Shown: piece by piece, positions 32,052 to 35,243 of the stretch
Position numbering within the stretch: position 1 is the stretch's first letter
Layout of the letters: every line of letters starts with the position of its first letter
Assembly: GCA_900549105.1 (NCBI GenBank)
Contig: URND01000016.1
Coordinates: 1 to 35,243 of the forward strand
Source: an uncultured Eubacteriales bacterium
Lineage (GTDB): Bacteria > Bacillota > Clostridia > Lachnospirales > Lachnospiraceae
Direction: 5' to 3'
Length of the DNA stretch: 35,243 nucleotides
The notes under the pieces: generated by a model
Seen by the model: the letters and a program-made list of their open reading frames with translations, nothing else
What the model was told of the DNA's origin: nothing
The model's database searches: none
Translations under genes and position numbers: made by a program

Positions 32052-32628
32052 TTCTTTATTCCTTATAGGTAATTCTTCTACTAATTTTATCAAGAAGTAC
32101 CCCGTGAAGTACGATTTTTAAGGGTTTCAATTCCTTATAGGTAATTCTTCTACAGGTTACTGGTCCTGGCTTTGGCCAATGGTGGGCTGTTTCAATTCCT
32201 TATAGGTAATTCTTCTACAAGCTGCTGTAGAAGCTGCTGAGGCTGATCCGGAGAAAGTTTCAATTCCTTATAGGTAATTCTTCTACTGGTCCACGTAAGG
32301 AGAAAAAACATGAAAAAAATTGATGTAGTTTCAATTCCTTATAGGTAATTCTTCTACGCAAGGAGAAAGTACATGAAGAATTTAAATTGGGTTTCAATTC
32401 CTTATAGGTAATTCTTCTACTAAATTACAAGCAATGCTATGAGGAGGCGGAAAAAGGTTTCAATTCCTTATAGGTAATTCTTCTACAGGCTGCAGTTGAA
32501 GGCGATGTTGAAAGCATCTTTGCTTCTGGTTTCAATTCCTTATAGGTAATTCTTCTACTTTTAAAAAATGTTTTTTCTCAACAGCGACAATTAGATTTGT
32601 TTCAATTCCTTATAGGTAATTCTTCTAC
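32052..32628 (-). CRISPR. CRISPR array 1: nine 30-nt repeats, eight spacers
   Basis: The plus-strand repeat begins GTTTCAATTCC and ends AATTCTTCTAC. Repeats start at 32052, 32124, 32189, 32257, 32328, 32391, 32457, 32529 and 32599. The first (32052-32081) has four mismatches in its first six bases and is the decayed leader-distal copy; the other eight are identical. Spacers are 42, 35, 38, 41, 33, 36, 42 and 40 nt. The minus-strand repeat ends ATTGAAAC and can form a stem of AATT and CCT with AGG and AATT around a bulged A, with an ATA loop, which fits Cas6 processing. Transcription on the minus strand is inferred from this handle, the decayed left repeat and the terminator at 32018-32047. 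Confidence 0.98.
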
Positions 32629-32700
32629 AACTGATTTTATCACATTCTTTTTTCCCTTTCCACCCCAAATCTGTATTTTTTGCCCTTTTTTCGTAAAAAA
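32629..32700 (-). promoter_or_regulatory. Putative leader of CRISPR array 1
   Basis: If the array is transcribed on the minus strand, this A-rich stretch (T-rich on the plus strand) directly precedes the newest repeat at 32599-32628. A weak promoter-like pair, TGGAAA and TAAAAT with a 17-nt spacer, lies within about 40 bp of the repeat. It is bounded on the right by an inverted repeat. Confidence 0.5.
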
Positions 32701-32785
32701 AGTGGGGCAACCTCTTTTTAAGTTTCCTTTAAAATCAAGGGTTTCCGGCCTTTTGGATTTTTAACCGTCGGTTGACCCACTTTTT
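32697..32785. repeat. 16-bp inverted repeat bounding an 89-bp segment
   Basis: AAAAAGTGGGGCAACC (32697-32712) and GGTTGACCCACTTTTT (32770-32785) are inverted copies with one mismatch, 57 bp apart. Both arms end in runs of A or T, so the structure could act as a bidirectional terminator with a large loop, or be a small mobile-element-like repeat. It overlaps the end of the small minus-strand ORF at 32735-32848. Confidence 0.7.
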
Positions 32786-32848
32786 ATTGCCTTTGCCATA
32801 CAAATATTCAATGTGGACAAGCGTGAGGCTTTCGGTTTTAAGGTACAT
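32735..32848 (-). CDS. Small hypothetical ORF (37 residues) near the array 1 leader
   Basis: An ATG frame encoding MYLKTESLTLVHIEYLYGKG followed by a basic tail NKKWVNRRLKIQKAGNP. It lies 65 bp downstream of the AAA ATPase gene and ends inside the inverted repeat. The ribosome site is poor (AAAGGTAGAG too far upstream), and no family is recognised. It may be a fragment of a larger element and not a real gene. Confidence 0.25.
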   Translation of the reverse strand: MYLKTESLTLVHIEYLYGKGNKKWVNRRLKIQKAGNP

Positions 32849-32913
32849 AGCTTCTCTACCTTTGATAAAATCAAAAAATGTAAGAAAGCTATTTAATCAG
32901 CATCACTAAGGCA

Positions 32914-34275
32914 TTATATCCCCATCTTACCGTCTGCAAGATCTTTTGCCACAAACGGGATAAAGTAAAACGGTATAGTGAGCAGTTTTTGCTCAGAATT
33001 ATAGCCATAGTTATTCTTAGAAACTTTAATGGCATATTCAAACTTATTATGATTTGAGAATTTTTCAAGGGAGTTAAGTGTGCCTCTGCCTTTTTTGACA
33101 TCGAGTGGATACAGTTTGTTGTTCGACTCAATAATAAATTCAAGCTCAGCCGATGACTTACCACGCCAATAAAACAATTTATGCTCTTTTGCAATCAATT
33201 CGTTAGCCACAAAGTTTTCAAAGAATATTCCCGACAAAGTATTATCTCTTTCACTCGACACAAACGAAGCCGCATTGATACCGCTTTGATATGAGAACAT
33301 GCCAATATCTCCAAGGAACAAACGGAAACTACTTTCGCTATCCGGCATAAGCGGCATTGTAATACGTTCTTTTAGTTGGAAGGATTGATTAACAACGTGA
33401 GCCATTGTGAGCCACTGAATAGAGGTTGCATAATCTCTTGTTTTGCTCTTTTCCTCAATAAGTCCGGGAGAGAAATTTTTAGATTCCTTATTCAGTTCTC
33501 TATAAATGTTTTGGAACAGAGCTCGAGAACGCAATACTGCCTCTTGACTTGCCTGATAAAGTTCCATATCAGAAAGATAGTTATCATACAAAACTTTAAG
33601 AATTTCTCTTGCCTCAAGAAGATTATTCTCGTCAATATAAGCGTCTACCGCTTCGGGCATACCGCCTACAAGCAAATGCCTATATACTTGCTCCATCGCC
33701 AATTCATGAATTTGTTTATCCAACGGCTGCTTGTTTTCATAAGCCTTTTTGATGGCATCAAAAAGCATTTTATTGCTATTCATTAAAAATTCATCAAAGG
33801 TCATAGGGTAAATCGTTATATGATTGATTTTACCTACAGGGAAAAGGAATTTATCGTTTTCCCTTGAACCTCTTTTATGTGTCTCTCTTTGAAGTTTGAT
33901 ACGAACCATTGAGCCAGTTGCAATAACAGGAATTTCTCTAAAATCCTGACAAAAATATTTGAGAGAAGAAATAATATTTGGACATTCCTGCACTTCGTCA
34001 AAAATCAACAAAGTCCTTTTATCTATTTGCTTTCCTTTGCGCAACGAAATATATTCGATAATTTTTTCTGCATTGGCTGTTTTAGAACAGAACTCACGAA
34101 TCTCATCTTCTTTTTTACAATCAACATAGATGTAGTTGTTTTTATAATACTTTTTAGCGAAAAGTTCTTCTACAAGATAGGTTTTACCAACCTGCCTTGC
34201 ACCCCAAATAATCAATGGCTTTTTGCGTTTATTGTTATTCCAATCTACCAGCTTTTTTAATGCAATTCGCTCCAT
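32914..34275 (-). CDS. AAA ATPase with DUF4143 C-terminal domain
   Basis: A 453-residue ATPase. Walker A is GARQVGKTY (25-33), Walker B is TLLIFDEVQ, and a sensor-like IATGSM segment follows. The C-terminal half is DUF4143, with a restriction-fold-like element SAELEFII...YPLDVKKG near residue 400. Proteins of this kind are common in accessory regions of gut bacteria and archaea; their role is unproven. ATG 34275 is used because GGAGG sits 8 nt upstream; the frame also opens at a TTG 15 nt earlier. Base composition is clearly more AT-rich than the cas genes. With its flanks it separates two arrays that share one repeat, so it may have been inserted there. Confidence 0.9.
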   Translation of the reverse strand: MERIALKKLVDWNNNKRKKPLIIWGARQVGKTYLVEELFAKKYYKNNYIYVDCKKEDEIREFCSKTANAEKIIEYISLRKGKQIDKRTLLIFDEVQECPNIISSLKYFCQDFREIPVIATGSMVRIKLQRETHKRGSRENDKFLFPVGKINHITIYPMTFDEFLMNSNKMLFDAIKKAYENKQPLDKQIHELAMEQVYRHLLVGGMPEAVDAYIDENNLLEAREILKVLYDNYLSDMELYQASQEAVLRSRALFQNIYRELNKESKNFSPGLIEEKSKTRDYATSIQWLTMAHVVNQSFQLKERITMPLMPDSESSFRLFLGDIGMFSYQSGINAASFVSSERDNTLSGIFFENFVANELIAKEHKLFYWRGKSSAELEFIIESNNKLYPLDVKKGRGTLNSLEKFSNHNKFEYAIKVSKNNYGYNSEQKLLTIPFYFIPFVAKDLADGKMGI

Positions 34276-34304
34276 AAGGTAAACCTCCAAGCATATGATG
34301 CAGT

Positions 34305-34333
34305 ATTATACTATAATTTGCACCAATTATCAA
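34305..34333 (-). promoter_or_regulatory. Promoter of the AAA ATPase gene
   Basis: On the minus strand TTGATA (34333-34328), a 17-nt spacer and TATAAT (34310-34305), 30 bp before the ATG. One of three phased repeats falls within its spacer. Confidence 0.75.
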
Positions 34334-34395
34334 GTAAATCCATATATTATTTGTACTTTTATATGGTTTTTCAAGCGAGTTATTTGCACTTTTAT
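34314..34395 (-). promoter_or_regulatory. Three operator-like repeats spaced exactly 33 bp apart
   Basis: On the plus strand TTATTTGTACTTTTAT (34347-34362) and TTATTTGCACTTTTAT (34380-34395) are near-identical, and a shorter copy TAATTTGCAC lies at 34314-34323. The starts are 33 bp apart in both intervals, about three helical turns. The shortest copy overlaps the -35/-10 spacer of the ATPase promoter, so binding of a protein to this phased set would be expected to affect that promoter. The binding factor is unknown. Confidence 0.6.
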
Positions 34396-34468
34396 GTTCT
34401 CCTTAAGCTTCAAAACCGGCAAACAAACATCCAATAACCCTTGCCGTAAATGCATTAATGCGTGGCTT

Positions 34469-34555
34469 GTTCCCCTTGAAAATCATCCGTTTAAGGAAAG
34501 AAATGGAATCGAGCAAGAAGAACTGCCTGAAAGCATAAAAAACGGTGTAACCCCA
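34469..34555 (+). pseudogene. Possible ParB-like N-terminal fragment
   Basis: The plus-strand frame reads VPLENHPFKERNGIEQEELP followed by ESIKNGVTP, resembling the ParB/Srx start (plxxxxxxHPFKxRxxxxxxELxxSIxxxGVxxP) used by plasmid and conjugative-element ParB proteins. The match stops at the terminator hairpin, the rest of ParB is absent, and there is no ribosome site. It is best seen as a scar of a mobile element between the arrays; a chance resemblance is possible. Confidence 0.35.
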
Positions 34556-34572
34556 TTTTATGAGGTTACACC
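34537..34572 (-). terminator. Terminator at the leader-distal side of CRISPR array 2
   Basis: On the minus strand GGTGTAACC (34572-34564) pairs perfectly with GGTTACACC (34552-34544), followed by GTTTTTTATG. It lies about 105 bp left of array 2 and would stop a minus-strand array transcript before the ATPase promoter. Confidence 0.8.
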
Positions 34573-34674
34573 ATATTTTCTAAAATACTCCCTTACTATC
34601 CCTCGGCTAATCCCATGGACATTTTCTTCAAATTTCATAAAAGCCATTCTAGCAATAAAGAATTTGAATTTCAT
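34558..34674 (-). CDS. Small hypothetical ORF (38 residues) between array 2 and its terminator
   Basis: An ATG frame encoding MKFKFFIARMAFMKFEENVH and ending GISRGIVREYFRKYGVTS, with the stop codon inside the terminator hairpin. It begins 5 bp left of the last repeat of array 2 and has no visible ribosome site. It is strongly basic. The frame may be a remnant of a DNA-binding or transposase protein; no family could be named. Confidence 0.25.
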   Translation of the reverse strand: MKFKFFIARMAFMKFEENVHGISRGIVREYFRKYGVTS

Positions 34675-34678
34675 GTTC

Positions 34679-35243
34679 GTTTCAATTCCTCATAGGTAAT
34701 TCTTCTACTTAAAGGAGGAAAAATTATGAACAAAGTAATTTTAATGGGGCGTTTAAGTTTCAATTCCTCATAGGTATTTCTTCTACCGGCTTGAAACCAA
34801 TAAATGTACCAGGAGGAAAGTCTTATCCTCTTCCTGTTTCAATTCCTTATAGGTAATTCTTCTACTGCAGTTGAAGCTGCGGAGTCTGATCCTAGCAAAG
34901 AAGTAACCGAATTAGGTTTCAATTCCTTATAGGTAACTCTTCTACATGAAAGGAGAAATGAATATGTCTTATAAAAAAATTTGTTTCAATTCCTTATAGG
35001 TAATTCTTCTACCCGAAGCTGAGGGCAACACAAACCCTGCAACTATGCTATCTGTTTCAATTCCTTATAGGTATTTCTTCTACCTGTTGTGTATCAGAAG
35101 AGTATCTTAAACGATAAGGAAATAAATGAAGTTTCAATTCCTCATAGGTATTTCTTCTACAATCCTAAAACTTAATCGTACCTTGAAAAACACGAAATAA
35201 GTTTCAATTCCTCATAGGTATTTCTTCTACCTGGCACTTGTAG
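34679..35243 (-). CRISPR. CRISPR array 2: eight repeats, seven full spacers, continues past the right edge
   Basis: The 30-nt repeat is that of array 1 with variants. Repeats start at 34679, 34757, 34836, 34916, 34983, 35054, 35131 and 35201; complete spacers are 48, 49, 50, 37, 41, 47 and 40 nt, and a partial spacer begins at 35231. Variant positions are T13 to C (repeats 1, 2, 7, 8), A21 to T (2, 6, 7, 8) and T22 to C (4). Polarity is the same as array 1, so the leader should lie beyond the right edge. Spacers are longer on average than in array 1, and repeats are more diverged. Confidence 0.97.

Noticed and set aside
32052..32628. Plus-strand transcription of array 1
   Set aside because: The plus-strand repeat would end TTCTTCTAC, which is not a usual Cas6 handle. 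The minus-strand end ATTGAAAC, the decayed left repeat and the left-side terminator all favour the minus strand.
34295..34699. 134-codon plus-strand ORF covering the ATPase promoter and first repeat of array 2
   Set aside because: As a whole it spans a promoter, operator repeats, a terminator and a CRISPR repeat. Only the short ParB-like piece within it was kept, at low confidence.
1..35243. tRNA or rRNA genes
   Set aside because: No cloverleaf with a T-loop (GGTTCGAAT-type) or rRNA core sequence was seen in the intergenic regions, which are mostly short and explained by promoters and terminators.

Overview
The window looks like a chromosome segment of an anaerobic, spore-forming Clostridia species, most likely Lachnospiraceae. 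Reasons: SpoIID and SpoIIQ homologues, strong AGGAGG-type ribosome sites, TM1266/HydG of the [FeFe]-hydrogenase maturation system, a class B sortase, and a CRISPR operon built around a reverse transcriptase-Cas1 fusion of a kind known from gut Lachnospiraceae such as Fusicatenibacter. The genus is a guess.

Positions 1-22,750 are mostly housekeeping. From the left there is a GIY-YIG gene cut by the edge, then spoIIQ-like, spoIID-like and ackA genes on the minus strand. A plus-strand sortase B-mntP pair follows, then a decayed DUF1016-type remnant. Next is a five-gene minus-strand operon (ABC ATPase, giant coiled-coil FtsX permease, cysteine hydrolase, EamA exporter, tRNA-dihydrouridine synthase). 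A branched-chain amino acid ABC transporter operon follows, ending in a cytidylate-kinase-like gene. Divergent from it are a YtcJ-type amidohydrolase and a SpoT-like HD hydrolase. Last come a Rpn/PD-(D/E)XK pair and TM1266-hydG behind a structured leader that ends in an intrinsic terminator.

Positions 22,756-35,243 hold the accessory region and the main discovery candidate. Seven tightly packed or overlapping minus-strand genes form one operon: cas2, RT-cas1, a DHH-like phosphoesterase, a DUF3800-like (RNase H fold) protein with TPRs, two tandem CARF proteins with nuclease-like C-termini, and cas6. It ends at a strong terminator. No Cas10, Cas7, Cas5 or other effector gene is visible, so the operon joins RNA-capable spacer acquisition, crRNA processing and cyclic-oligonucleotide-type sensors without the enzyme that normally makes the signal. 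An effector to the right of the window cannot be excluded.

Two arrays share a 30-nt repeat: array 1 (9 repeats, 8 spacers) and array 2 (8 repeats, 7 complete spacers, running off the edge). Repeat polarity (ATTGAAAC at the 3' end on the minus strand), a decayed leader-distal repeat, and minus-strand terminators just beyond both arrays all indicate minus-strand transcription. Read on the plus strand, several spacers contain a Shine-Dalgarno sequence followed by ATG and a short reading frame (one resembles the start of ssb). The crRNAs would therefore be antisense to mRNA 5' ends, as expected if spacers are copied from RNA by RT-Cas1. Between the arrays is a more AT-rich island with a DUF4143-type AAA ATPase, three operator-like repeats spaced exactly 33 bp apart, an inverted repeat and a possible ParB fragment.

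A working model, which is inference: RT-Cas1-Cas2 captures transcript fragments, the RNase H-fold protein may act on RNA or hybrids, Cas6 processes crRNA, the CARF pair senses a nucleotide signal, and the DHH-like enzyme may remove that signal.
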